NCBI GenBank assembly: GCA_015231915.1
Contig: JADGAR010000030.1
Span: 1 to 43,698, forward strand
DNA from: Magnetococcales bacterium
GTDB lineage: Bacteria > Pseudomonadota > Magnetococcia > Magnetococcales > Magnetaquicoccaceae
Direction of reading: 5' to 3'
DNA length: 43,698 nt
Shown piece by piece: positions 1 through 6,558 of this stretch. Below the pieces are notes generated by a model, which saw only the letters and a program-made list of their open reading frames with translations, was not told the origin of the DNA and searched no databases. The position numbers and the translations under genes were made by a program. How positions within the stretch are numbered: the first letter of the stretch is position 1; the number at the start of each line of letters is the position of its first letter.

Positions 1-709
1 TGTGTAGGGAGACGGCCCGCCCGGTCACGTCTTGGACGACCGCCACCAATGCCGGGAATCGTCCGATCTCGCGCCCGTCTTGCCAATAGGGCAACGCGGG
101 ATGACACCGCACCACCTCCGGCCCCGGCAAATCGGCCAGGATCCCATCCAAGCCGCGCGCTTTCATGTAGCGGCGGGCTGGTTCCGCGCCAGGGTGGTCA
201 AGCGGGAGTGATGCCTTCCAGGTGGCGCGCAATCGTGCTTTTGCTTGGTGGTCAGCGGTTGAGGGTGCATGTCTGGCGGGTGTCGGTCGCGCCGTGGCCC
301 GATTCCGGGGGGTGGATCGCTCCGATTCCCACCGCCACCCGGCATCACGCGCCAGCTTGAAAAGCGACTTGATGCCGATGCCGCCCCCCTCCCGGATGCT
401 TCGCCAAGTGTCGCGGGTGTCGGCGGGGTTGTACGATCCGCCGCCCCGGCTCCAATGGGCGAACAGGTGGAATCCCTCCTGGTCGCCAAGCGCATCCTTG
501 AGTGCCGCAGCGACGGTGAACCAGGTTTGCCGGTCGCATCCAGGATCGATTGCGGCCATCGCCGATTCGATTTCTGGCAGGGTGGGGGGTTGCCCACGGG
601 GGTCTGGCGCGGTATAATGCGTGCATGATGCATTTCCCCCGCCCGGCCCGCCAGCCGGGCTTTTTCGTTCGTCCATGGCCCCATCCCCGTGATGGGAGTT
701 GTTGTTCAT
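1..709 (-). CDS. Primase-like replication protein of a mobile element (PriCT-2 plus Toprim-type region), 3' end outside window
   Basis: The reading frame is open from an ATG at 709 to the left edge, 236 codons, so the C-terminus is missing. After about 40 low-complexity residues, the segment from roughly residue 45 to 110 resembles a PriCT-2 primase C-terminal domain (AIDPGCDRQTWFTVAAAL, then GFHLFAHWSRGG and a DTRDTWRSI stretch). Residues about 150-236 resemble the DUF7146 region that precedes a Toprim domain in phage and plasmid primases (ARRYMKARGLDG, then HPALPYWQDGREIGRFPALV). Such proteins prime or unwind DNA when a mobile element replicates. The gene lies 11 bases downstream of the AlpA-like gene on the same strand, so the two are probably cotranscribed. 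A promoter-terminator pair on the opposite strand sits inside its first codons. The family call rests on recognised motifs, not on a search. Confidence 0.75.
   Translation of the reverse strand, partial: MNNNSHHGDGAMDERKSPAGGPGGGNASCTHYTAPDPRGQPPTLPEIESAMAAIDPGCDRQTWFTVAAALKDALGDQEGFHLFAHWSRGGGSYNPADTRDTWRSIREGGGIGIKSLFKLARDAGWRWESERSTPRNRATARPTPARHAPSTADHQAKARLRATWKASLPLDHPGAEPARRYMKARGLDGILADLPGPEVVRCHPALPYWQDGREIGRFPALVAVVQDVTGRAVSLH
590..618 (+). promoter_or_regulatory. Sigma-70-type promoter antisense to the primase gene start
   Basis: TTGCCC at 590-595 and a perfect TATAAT at 613-618 are separated by exactly 17 bases. Transcription would begin near 625, pointing rightward against the primase mRNA. 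No protein gene lies downstream on this strand. The -10 match is perfect and the -35 matches 4 of 6, so the geometry is good, but activity is untested. Confidence 0.5.
625..667 (+). ncRNA. Candidate short antisense RNA over the primase start codon region
   Basis: A transcript starting about 7 bases after the TATAAT at 613-618 would immediately reach a GC-rich hairpin: GCCCGGC at 641-647 pairs with GCCGGGC at 654-660. Five T residues follow at 661-665, the layout of a Rho-independent terminator. The predicted RNA is only about 40 nt and is complementary to codons roughly 15-28 of the primase mRNA. Counter-transcribed RNAs of this kind control replication-gene expression in several plasmids. 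That parallel is an inference; the sequence itself shows only the promoter and the terminator. Confidence 0.35.
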
Positions 710-720
710 GGCTGACCCTG

Positions 721-930
721 TCAACCAGTCGCCTGCCCAGGGAATTGACCCGGACCTTTCATGGCAGCATGGAAAGCTTCCTCGATTTCACTTTCGGTCC
801 AATAACGGATATTATTGATAATTGTTGGTTGCGGTATAACTCCGCGTTTGATCATGCGCCACAACGTGGCATTGCTGATACCACCAAGCCGTTTGCAAAG
901 ATCGCCAGCTTTCACCCGTGACTGCAACAT
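721..930 (-). CDS. AlpA-type phage regulator (MerR-like winged HTH, excisionase-like)
   Basis: The 69-residue protein has the AlpA/excisionase HTH layout: a short N-terminus, KAGDLCKRLGGISNATLWRM as the helix-turn-helix, then a wing (PQPTIINNIRYWTESEIEEA). In phages and integrative elements, AlpA-type proteins bind DNA to activate integrase genes or act as recombination directionality factors. The start ATG at 930 has an excellent ribosome binding site (AGGAGG, six bases upstream). The gene is first in a unit with the primase-like gene. Upstream is a 258-base region carrying a tandem decamer array. A role in excision or in element gene control is inferred from family and context. Confidence 0.75.
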   Translation of the reverse strand: MLQSRVKAGDLCKRLGGISNATLWRMIKRGVIPQPTIINNIRYWTESEIEEAFHAAMKGPGQFPGQATG

Positions 931-1050
931 TTTTTCCTCCTGAAAAGTGAATGGTCATCGCACTGACCGGACGATATCATCCACTTTCGAAATGCTGCAA
1001 TATGATGCTGAAGCGTTATTACATTGAAAAAAAAATACGAAGATTATTTC

Positions 1051-1110
1051 AAGCGCGTTCAAGAGCGTTCAAGAGCGTTCAAGCGCGTTCAAATACGTTC
1101 AAGCATGTCC
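1051..1110. repeat. Tandem 10-bp iteron-like array (AAGNGCGTTC)
   Basis: Six consecutive decamers cover this stretch. Units at 1051, 1061, 1071 and 1081 are AAGCGCGTTC or AAGAGCGTTC, the unit at 1091 is AAATACGTTC and the last at 1101 is a diverged AAGCATGTCC. A period of exactly 10 bp places all units on one face of the helix, which fits a cooperative protein-binding array such as iterons, an operator or integrase/excisionase arm sites. The array lies about 120-180 bases upstream of the AlpA-like gene. The rest of the gap between 931 and 1188 holds an A-rich tract near 1027-1035 and no gene that I can support. Confidence 0.75.
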
Positions 1111-1188
1111 GTAAGGTGTGTCAATTTTTTCGTGGGGATGCGTCAAAGGCTGGTGGAGGTATCCGGCTTTGTCTGAACCGGTCAGGGC

Positions 1189-1313
1189 ATGCAAACAATA
1201 CTTCGGGATGGTGTTGCGCAATCCACAACAACGAAGCAGCGGTCCCGGAAGGCATCCGGAACAGGAGGATTATGACAATCCCATGCGACTCTGGATCTCC
1301 TTCACATCGCCAG
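1189..1313 (-). pseudogene. Decayed duplicate of the XRE antitoxin gene
   Basis: The minus strand reads GDVKEIQSRMGLS followed by TAA, then in another frame PSGTAASLLWIAQHHPEVLFA. Both pieces match the intact antitoxin encoded at 1569-1835 (GDVKEIRGRMELS and PSGAAASLLRIAQRHPEALLA). About 52 bases that would encode the DNA-recognition helix are deleted between the two blocks, and the N-terminal third is absent. It lies immediately downstream of the DUF2442 gene, as the intact copy lies immediately upstream of it. It cannot make a functional antitoxin. The homology is visible by eye at both DNA and protein level. Confidence 0.8.
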
Positions 1314-1544
1314 CCGCAAACGCTCTATCAGGAATTCCGGCGCAAGGTCCGCGCCGTTGGCCCATACGATGGTGCCGATTTCCCGGTCCACATGTACCGT
1401 GGCGAAAACAGTCTTGTCCTGCAAGGGAGCGAACATCTCCCCCCACAGCTCCGGCTCAAGCTCCACCTCTCCCGAAGCGCCGTTGTCAAATGCCAGCCAA
1501 AGACGGTATTCGCCAAGATATTTTACCTCATTCACATGCGGCAT
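1302..1544 (-). CDS. DUF2442 family protein
   Basis: This 80-residue protein fits the DUF2442 pattern: an N-terminal strand with VKYLGEYRLWLAFDNG, a central acidic segment ending in LWGEMFAPLQD, then DREIGTIVWANGADLAPEFL. The biochemical function of DUF2442 is not established; members often sit beside XRE-type regulators or DUF4160 proteins in toxin-antitoxin-like pairs. The ATG at 1544 has GGAG 8 bases upstream. It follows the intact antitoxin gene by 24 bases on the same strand, so it is probably the third gene of the toxin-antitoxin transcript. Its own downstream partner appears to be the decayed antitoxin copy, whose remnant begins inside its stop region. Confidence 0.7.
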   Translation of the reverse strand: MPHVNEVKYLGEYRLWLAFDNGASGEVELEPELWGEMFAPLQDKTVFATVHVDREIGTIVWANGADLAPEFLIERLRLAM

Positions 1545-1568
1545 GGCCGTTACTCCAACCGGCGGGGA

Positions 1569-1835
1569 TCAGGCCAGCAACGCTTCAGGGTGGCGTTGCG
1601 CAATCCTCAATAGAGAGGCAGCAGCCCCGGAAGGTTTCCGCCTGCCTTGCTCCCATTCCTGGACAGTGCGGACGCTGACGCCAAGAATTCCGGCAAAGGC
1701 TGATTGGGACAATTCCATGCGGCCCCGGATCTCCTTCACGTCACCAGGAATATCCACCGTCACGGACTTTCCCTGTCCGGCCTTGATGGCCCGGACGCCT
1801 TCAAGCAACTCCTGACCGATATCGCGTTTGCTCAT
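1569..1835 (-). CDS. XRE-family antitoxin (HigA/NadS-like)
   Basis: An 88-residue DNA-binding antitoxin. The HTH runs from about residue 38 to 75 (LSQSAFAGILGVSVRTVQEW, then EQGRRKPSGAAASLL). The N-terminal arm (ELLEGVRAIKAGQG) is typical of NadS/HigA-type antitoxins. Start at 1835 was chosen because its ATG overlaps the toxin stop codon as ATGA, giving translational coupling. A longer upstream frame exists but lies inside the toxin gene. In this family the antitoxin binds the toxin and represses the shared promoter. In the toxin-first order seen here, the pair lies directly downstream of the integrase, suggesting a role in keeping the element. Confidence 0.85.
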   Translation of the reverse strand: MSKRDIGQELLEGVRAIKAGQGKSVTVDIPGDVKEIRGRMELSQSAFAGILGVSVRTVQEWEQGRRKPSGAAASLLRIAQRHPEALLA

Positions 1836-2161
1836 ATTTCTTCGATCTCCTGTTTCAGCAGTTTCAACACCCCGGCGGGGATATTGTCCGTTTCGTTCTT
1901 GGCGTAGATGGTCAGCAACCAAATTTCACCTCTCTGGGTCACCCAATAGTAGATCACCCTGACACCACCGCGTTTCCCACGCTCATGGACTCCCCAACGC
2001 ATCTTGCGGATTCCCCCGCTTCCGGGGATGACATCGCCAGTGCAGGGGTGTAACGCCAAGGACCATTGCAGCGCCGCGTATTCCGCATCGTCCAGATAGT
2101 CATGGACCAGCTTGGTGAAGCCGGGTGCCTCAATGAAAGTAACGTTCAAAGTATACGGCAT
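1832..2161 (-). CDS. RelE/HigB-type toxin
   Basis: A 109-residue protein of the RelE/ParE superfamily (COG4737-like). Visible hallmarks are the N-terminal amphipathic segment (FTKLVHDYLDDAEYAALQ), the basic core GGIRKMRWGVHERGKRGGVR followed by VIYYW, and the hydrophobic strand IWLLTIYAKNE near the end. Members cleave mRNA on or off the ribosome. Start ATG 2161 was preferred to a codon six residues earlier because GGAG lies 9 bases upstream. It overlaps the antitoxin start by 4 bases and starts 28 bases after the integrase stop, so integrase, toxin, antitoxin and DUF2442 may share one transcript. Confidence 0.85.
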   Translation of the reverse strand: MPYTLNVTFIEAPGFTKLVHDYLDDAEYAALQWSLALHPCTGDVIPGSGGIRKMRWGVHERGKRGGVRVIYYWVTQRGEIWLLTIYAKNETDNIPAGVLKLLKQEIEEI

Positions 2162-2189
2162 TGACGGAACTCCACGCAAACGGAATCGA

Positions 2190-3428
2190 TCAACTGCCCG
2201 CCTTCCTCACGGGCATCATGACCACGTTGCCATCCGCCTGCCCCGTGACGATGGCTTGCAGCCGCTTGCCCCATGCATCGAGCGCGGCCCGCTTTTCAGC
2301 GTCGTAACTGTGCCGATCACAAACCGCCGTCACGCCACGTTCAACGTGGTTGAGGATCTTGGACACCACCAGACGGGAAATCCCCATGCCGGTCATCAGG
2401 CTGGCCGCCGTGCGTCTCAAGTCATGGGGGGTGAACTGGCCGATGCCGAATTGCTCCTGGTTCCGCCGCACCGCATGATCAACGCTGGTTTCGGCCACAT
2501 GCTGGCCGGCCACGCGGGAAGGGAATAGCCAAGGAGAGTCCCCAGAAATGGCCTTGATACGTTCCAGGATCTCCAAGGCTTGCACGGAGAGGGGAACGCG
2601 GTGCGCCATCTTGTTCTTCGATTCGTCCACCGGGATGGTCCACATCTTCCCGGCAAGGTCGAAGTCATTCCAGGATGCGGCCAGCACCTCCCCCTTGCGG
2701 GTTGCGGTGAGCAATTGCAGCTTCAACGCCAGCCGGGAACCATCGGACATGCTCGCCTGGTCCAGACCGTTCCAGAAGGTCCGGATCTCGTCAGGGGAAA
2801 GCACACGCTCCCGTTGCACCTCCTGGACGGGTGGCCTTATTCCCGCACACGGGGAGACATCCACGATCCCGCGTTCTACGGCCCAATTGAACATCTTGCG
2901 GATGCAGGCAAACGTCCTGTTCGTGGTGATGGTCGCGCCCCGGTCTTGCAGATCGTCCAGGAGGGTGATGATATCCCGCTTGGTGACATCCTTGGCCTTC
3001 CGCTTGCCCCATCGGGGAACAACGTCCTTGTGGAGCATCCGGGCATCTTCCGGCCATGTGCGCTTGCGCGGCTTGGCCCATCGTTCGATGTACTCCTCAA
3101 CCAGTTGGACAATGGTCGCGGTCTGTTCTTCCTTGCGCTTGCTTTCTTCGGCCTTGCGTTCCTGTTCCTCCTGCCATTCGACCGGATCCACTCCCCGTTC
3201 CAGGCTGGCCCGCAATTTCGCGCATGCCTCCTTGGCTTCTTTCAGCCCCATGCCGGGATAAACCCCAAGACTGACGCGCCGTTTTTTTCCCTGGAATGTG
3301 TAAATGAACTGCCATGTTTTGGTTCCCGATGGAGCAACCCGGACGGCAAATCCGTCCGTTTCTCGCACATCATACCTTAGCGGCTTGATTTCCAAATTTT
3401 GAATAAATCGATCCGTGAATCTCGCCAT
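2190..3428 (-). CDS. Tyrosine-family integrase of the mobile element
   Basis: A 412-residue site-specific recombinase of the P4/DUF4102 type. Residues 1-85 form the arm-binding domain (VRETDGFAVRVAPSGTKTW). Residues about 105-195 are the core-binding helical domain, and 205-390 the catalytic domain. The catalytic set is visible: R244 (ATRKGE), H335 and R338 (HDLRR), H361 (LNHVERG) and the nucleophile Y375 (HSYDAEKR). A coiled, charged linker lies at 84-103. The ATG at 3428 has GGAG upstream. The gene sits about 200 bases from the tRNA-derived attachment site, as expected for integrases that use tRNA 3' ends. It appears intact, so the element could still be mobile. Confidence 0.93.
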   Translation of the reverse strand: MARFTDRFIQNLEIKPLRYDVRETDGFAVRVAPSGTKTWQFIYTFQGKKRRVSLGVYPGMGLKEAKEACAKLRASLERGVDPVEWQEEQERKAEESKRKEEQTATIVQLVEEYIERWAKPRKRTWPEDARMLHKDVVPRWGKRKAKDVTKRDIITLLDDLQDRGATITTNRTFACIRKMFNWAVERGIVDVSPCAGIRPPVQEVQRERVLSPDEIRTFWNGLDQASMSDGSRLALKLQLLTATRKGEVLAASWNDFDLAGKMWTIPVDESKNKMAHRVPLSVQALEILERIKAISGDSPWLFPSRVAGQHVAETSVDHAVRRNQEQFGIGQFTPHDLRRTAASLMTGMGISRLVVSKILNHVERGVTAVCDRHSYDAEKRAALDAWGKRLQAIVTGQADGNVVMMPVRKAGS

Positions 3429-3532
3429 ATCCGTTACTCCTCATGTGGCATCCGTTGCTTTCGCGTGGGTTCCTCTATGGGTTCCTTTTGATGCTGGCAA
3501 TTGGTGATTTGCCTTGAAACGACATGCAATGA

Positions 3533-3561
3533 AGCATAATGTATAATATTGCAATTTTCAA
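3533..3561 (-). promoter_or_regulatory. Probable sigma-70 promoter of the integrase
   Basis: Reading leftward, TTGAAA (3556-3561) and TATGCT (3533-3538) are 17 bases apart. The start point would be near 3526, giving a leader of about 100 bases before the integrase ATG at 3428. The flanking DNA is AT-rich compared with the genes on either side. Confidence 0.45.
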
Positions 3562-3626
3562 GATATTTTTTGCATGTTTCGGGCATTTCATGAGCGTTCA
3601 AGGGAGCCAGGAAAGTGCTATTATGG

Positions 3627-3673
3627 ATGGATTCCTAATCCGTAGGCCTTGCGTTCAAATCGCGCCAGGGAGA
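3627..3673 (+). other. Attachment site: 3' fragment of tRNA-Arg(CCU)
   Basis: The sequence folds as the 3' part of a tRNA. The anticodon stem 3627-3631 pairs with 3639-3643 around loop TTCCTAA, whose anticodon CCT at 3634-3636 reads arginine codon AGG. A variable loop follows, then a T arm with TTCAAAT at 3654-3660. The 3' acceptor strand CAGGGAG and discriminator A end at 3673. The acceptor and D-arm 5' half is missing upstream, one T-stem pair is mismatched, and no CCA follows. This is the duplicated tRNA end left by integration. Since the fragment is at the right end on the plus strand, the complete tRNA should lie at the left end of the element, outside the window. Confidence 0.75.
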
Positions 3674-3711
3674 CAAAATTTTACATTATACTTCAACATG
3701 TCAGCAATTTG

Positions 3712-4024
3712 TTAGCATTCATTTTTGTGTTGCGCATATCGCCTGTGTGAGAGTTCATGTGTGACTTTTGCCTGGCCGAAGGCATCCTCCACCTGCTGCC
3801 CCAGCCTCGGCAGCAGGTCCAGCCCGGAGCCGGTGCGGTCCAGGCAGTTGAGGGGGCTGGGGGGTGATGGCGATGATCTTCCGCCACCGCTCGCAGACCT
3901 GGTAGCGGTTGACGAAGGTCTGGAGGCTCAAGGTCGGGACGAGCAGCGCCTTGGCCGCGTTGACCATGGCATACAGCAGGCAGGCCCCGTCCAGCCCAAC
4001 CTGCGGGAAGATCGTGAGTGCCAT
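3712..4024 (-). pseudogene. Possible frameshifted remnant of an unknown protein
   Basis: From an ATG at 4024 the minus strand reads a plausible protein (LDGACLLYAMVNAAKALLVP, then SLQTFVNRYQVCERWRKIIA). Near a G-rich run at 3849-3862 the protein-like quality moves to another frame, which continues NCLDRTGSGLDLLPRLGQQV and then EDAFGQAKVTHELSHRRY to a TAA at 3712. This suggests one gene broken by a shift in a homopolymer tract. I do not recognise the family. It lies just outside the attachment site, so it belongs to the chromosomal side or to an older insertion. The following 4025-4294 gap is AT-rich and shows no supportable gene. Confidence 0.35.
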
Positions 4025-4294
4025 CTGCTTCTCATCGGTGCCTGTCCATTGTGATGCAAAACAAGACTACGCAATTAAAATATAAAATTTATTTATGGGC
4101 GCGTCAACGATTTTAGTTAATGATGGGACACAGGAAAAAGATTCGCTTGCCCATTGGGGGGTTGGCACCTATCATCCATGCTGAGCACATCCTGTTGCCC
4201 AGTACGGTTTCAGATGAGCACGACCGGGAATGGTATCTCCACGCCGTTGGCAGGAGACAGTCCATGTCCCTCACGACATGCGAGGTTCTCCATG

Positions 4295-4675
4295 GATGCA
4301 TCAACCCCGATTTCTTCCGACGCATTGTTGCACGAGGCCGTGACCCGCATCGTTCATGAGGCCGACCCGGAACGGGTAATCCTGTTTGGTTCCCGTGCCA
4401 GGGGGGAGGATCGCGAGGATTCGGATATGGATTTGCTGGTGGTGGCCTCGGAAGAAACCATTCGCCAGCATGGAAGAAGACGCTTGTTGGCACGTTTCTG
4501 GTCGATCATGGGACGGATGCCCATCTCGTTTGATTTCCTGCTGTTTTCCCCCGCAGAAATTGCTCATTGGCAGAACAGTGTCAACCATGTGGTCTGTCGA
4601 GCCGTGCGGGAAGGCAAGGTGGTGTATGAGCGGCCACGACCATGCTCGTGCCTTGCTGGCGTTGGCCAACGATGA
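4295..4675 (+). CDS. MNT-type nucleotidyltransferase (antitoxin of an MNT/HEPN pair)
   Basis: A 126-residue minimal nucleotidyltransferase. The signature is clear: GSRARG at 33-38 followed by the metal-binding SDMDLLVV with D45 and D47, then a third acidic strand FDFLLF. In MNT/HEPN toxin-antitoxin systems this enzyme neutralises the HEPN ribonuclease, in studied cases by adding AMP groups. Start 4295 was chosen for its GAGG about 6 bases upstream. A longer frame begins at 4154 but lacks a good binding site and adds residues outside the domain. The gene overlaps the HEPN frame by 50 bases. With the partner truncated, its present role is uncertain. Confidence 0.78.
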   Translation, partial: DASTPISSDALLHEAVTRIVHEADPERVILFGSRARGEDREDSDMDLLVVASEETIRQHGRRRLLARFWSIMGRMPISFDFLLFSPAEIAHWQNSVNHVVCRAVREGKVVYERPRPCSCLAGVGQR

Positions 4676-4871
4676 TTTGAAAGCCTGCCGCAGGATGGTG
4701 CGGGATGTGGAGGATTTCTCCGACGCCATTTTCGGGTTTCACATCCAACAGGCCATCGAGAAGGCTTTCAAGGCATGGCTTGCGCGGGCATTGACATTAA
4801 CTCTGAAATCGAGTATCTTATTTATTATTGACCTGTTTCTCCCCCTTGAAAAAGAATACATATTATCATGA
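4626..4871 (+). pseudogene. Truncated HEPN-domain toxin gene
   Basis: The 81-codon frame begins like a HEPN protein (HARALLALANDDLKACRRMV, then FHIQQAIEKAFKAWLA) and loses similarity after about residue 55. The remaining residues are a hydrophobic tail encoded by AT-rich DNA that also contains the promoter of the next gene. The helix carrying the usual RX4-6H ribonuclease motif is missing, so toxin activity is unlikely. The stop codon overlaps the histidine kinase start as ATGA. The simplest reading is a deletion that joined the middle of the HEPN gene to the upstream region of the kinase gene. Confidence 0.65.
4791..4819 (+). promoter_or_regulatory. Sigma-70 promoter of the hybrid histidine kinase
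   Basis: A perfect TTGACA at 4791-4796 is 17 bases from TATCTT at 4814-4819. Transcription would start near 4826, leaving about 42 bases before the kinase ATG at 4868. The promoter begins exactly where HEPN similarity ends, which supports a deletion junction near 4785-4790. Confidence 0.65.
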
Positions 4872-6511
4872 CACAACATCAGAATCTCTGTACGCATTTG
4901 TTTCAAATATTACAAAACAATAAAGAAAAAATTATTGAAACATGGAAAAACAATATCCTTGCGCTACCAGACAACCCAACCTTGGTACGGATGCGCACCG
5001 AACAGTTGCAGGAACAGATTACCGGCCTGTTCGAATCGCTGCTGGTGGCGTTCCAGAAAGACAACGAATTGGAGATCCACCGCCGGGAACTCCGGGAAGC
5101 CAAACAATTCCTGCAAGATATCAGTGAATTGCGCGCAAAACAGGGATTTACGCCCACGGAAACGGCAATGTTCGTTTTCTCCCTCAAGGATGCCCTGCTG
5201 CCCGTGCTGCAGGAGTCCTTTGCCCACGACCGGGAACAGCTGACCAGGGCCGTGATCAGCATCTATCAGATGATCGACAAACTGGGTCTGGTGACTTTCG
5301 AAAGCTTTGTGGCGACCCGCGAGAAGGTCATTCGCGATCAAAGCCGCAACCTGGTGGAACTGGCGGAATCCGCCAACCGGAGCAAAAGCTTTTTCCTGGC
5401 ATCCATGAGCCACGAAATCCGCACGCCCATACATGTGATTTCCGGGATCGGATCCCTGCTGGCCGACTCACGACTCGACGAACGTCAACACGAGTACGTG
5501 GCCACGATCAACCAGGCATGCGAGGGATTGCTCGGCCTGATCAACGACATTCTGGACCTCTCCAAGATCGAGGCGGGTCAATTCGAATTGGAGCACGCTC
5601 CGCTCGCACTGCGCAGCCTGTTTGCCGAAACGGTGGGCATACTGGCACTGCGCGCCAAGGACAAAAACCTGCGACTGGATTGGCAGGTGGACGACGATGT
5701 GCCAACCACGATTCTGGGAGACCAGGACCGGTTGCGACAGATCCTGCTCAACCTGCTCGGCAATGCCATCAAGTTTACCGACAATGGGGAAATTCGGATA
5801 CACGCGGCACGCAAGGGACAGGAACTGCTGGTGAGCGTGACCGATAACGGCGGGGGAATTCCGCAAGAACGCCTGGAGATCATCTTCTCCCCTTATGTAC
5901 AAATCGACTCCGGGCAAGGCCGCAAAAAGGGCGGAACCGGACTCGGATTAACCATCTGCCGCCAGTTGGTGGAAAAAATGGGTGGTCGGATCTGGGTGGA
6001 AAGCACACTGGGCAAGGGCAGCACATTTCAGTTCACGCTGCCCATTGATGCCATCACCCCGATGCCACCCGCCGAGGCGAAGCCCGAACACAGGACGGAG
6101 GATTGGCCATCCCGATCCGAAGATCGGGCAGCACGGATTCTTCTGGCCGAGGATGAACCAGCCAACAGAATGATCCTTAAGGCATTTCTAAAAAATACCC
6201 CTTGGCGGATCGATGCGGTCAAGGACGGGAGCGAAGCGTTCCTGCAATTCACCCGCGAACGGTACGACCTGGTCTTGCTGGATGTGGAAATGCCGGTCAT
6301 GGACGGCTATACCGCAGCCAGGGCGATCCGGAACTGGGAACAGAACAACGGCCAACCCCGCACCCCGATCATGGCATTGACGGCCCATGCCATGCGCGAC
6401 CACCGTGAACGCAGCCTGGAAGCCGGCTGTGATCATCATCTGACCAAACCCATCCGCAAGGAACGCCTGATTCAGGAGATTCGGGAAATTCTGCTTCCCA
6501 CCACCTCTTGA
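4868..6511 (+). CDS. Hybrid sensor histidine kinase with RsbRD-like N-terminal domain and receiver
   Basis: A 547-residue cytoplasmic protein with no membrane segment. Residues about 5-150 are all-helical and resemble the RsbRD N-terminal sensor domain (KIIETWKNNILA). The HisKA phosphoacceptor is H182 in SHEIRTP. The ATPase domain follows with N299 (NLLGNAIKFT), the DNGGGIP box and GGTGLGL. After a 30-residue linker, a receiver domain from 422 to 545 carries D472 (LLDVEMPVMDG) and K527 (LTKPI). Phosphate should pass from H182 to D472 and on to an unlinked phosphotransfer partner. No Hpt domain or output regulator is encoded nearby. The start overlaps the HEPN remnant stop. The signal sensed cannot be told from sequence. 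Confidence 0.9.
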   Translation: MTQHQNLCTHLFQILQNNKEKIIETWKNNILALPDNPTLVRMRTEQLQEQITGLFESLLVAFQKDNELEIHRRELREAKQFLQDISELRAKQGFTPTETAMFVFSLKDALLPVLQESFAHDREQLTRAVISIYQMIDKLGLVTFESFVATREKVIRDQSRNLVELAESANRSKSFFLASMSHEIRTPIHVISGIGSLLADSRLDERQHEYVATINQACEGLLGLINDILDLSKIEAGQFELEHAPLALRSLFAETVGILALRAKDKNLRLDWQVDDDVPTTILGDQDRLRQILLNLLGNAIKFTDNGEIRIHAARKGQELLVSVTDNGGGIPQERLEIIFSPYVQIDSGQGRKKGGTGLGLTICRQLVEKMGGRIWVESTLGKGSTFQFTLPIDAITPMPPAEAKPEHRTEDWPSRSEDRAARILLAEDEPANRMILKAFLKNTPWRIDAVKDGSEAFLQFTRERYDLVLLDVEMPVMDGYTAARAIRNWEQNNGQPRTPIMALTAHAMRDHRERSLEAGCDHHLTKPIRKERLIQEIREILLPTTS

Positions 6512-6558
6512 AATGACGCATGTGCATGACCATATCGATGATCGAAAGGAGACATGCC

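Noticed and set aside
1-709. Overlapping plus- and minus-strand frames in the first 700 bases
   Set aside because: The frame starting at 709 alone gives primase-type motifs; the others are shadows.
1051-1110. CRISPR array
   Set aside because: Units are 10 bp and directly adjacent without spacers.
3627-3673. A working tRNA gene
   Set aside because: No 5' acceptor or D arm precedes it, one T-stem pair is broken and no CCA follows.
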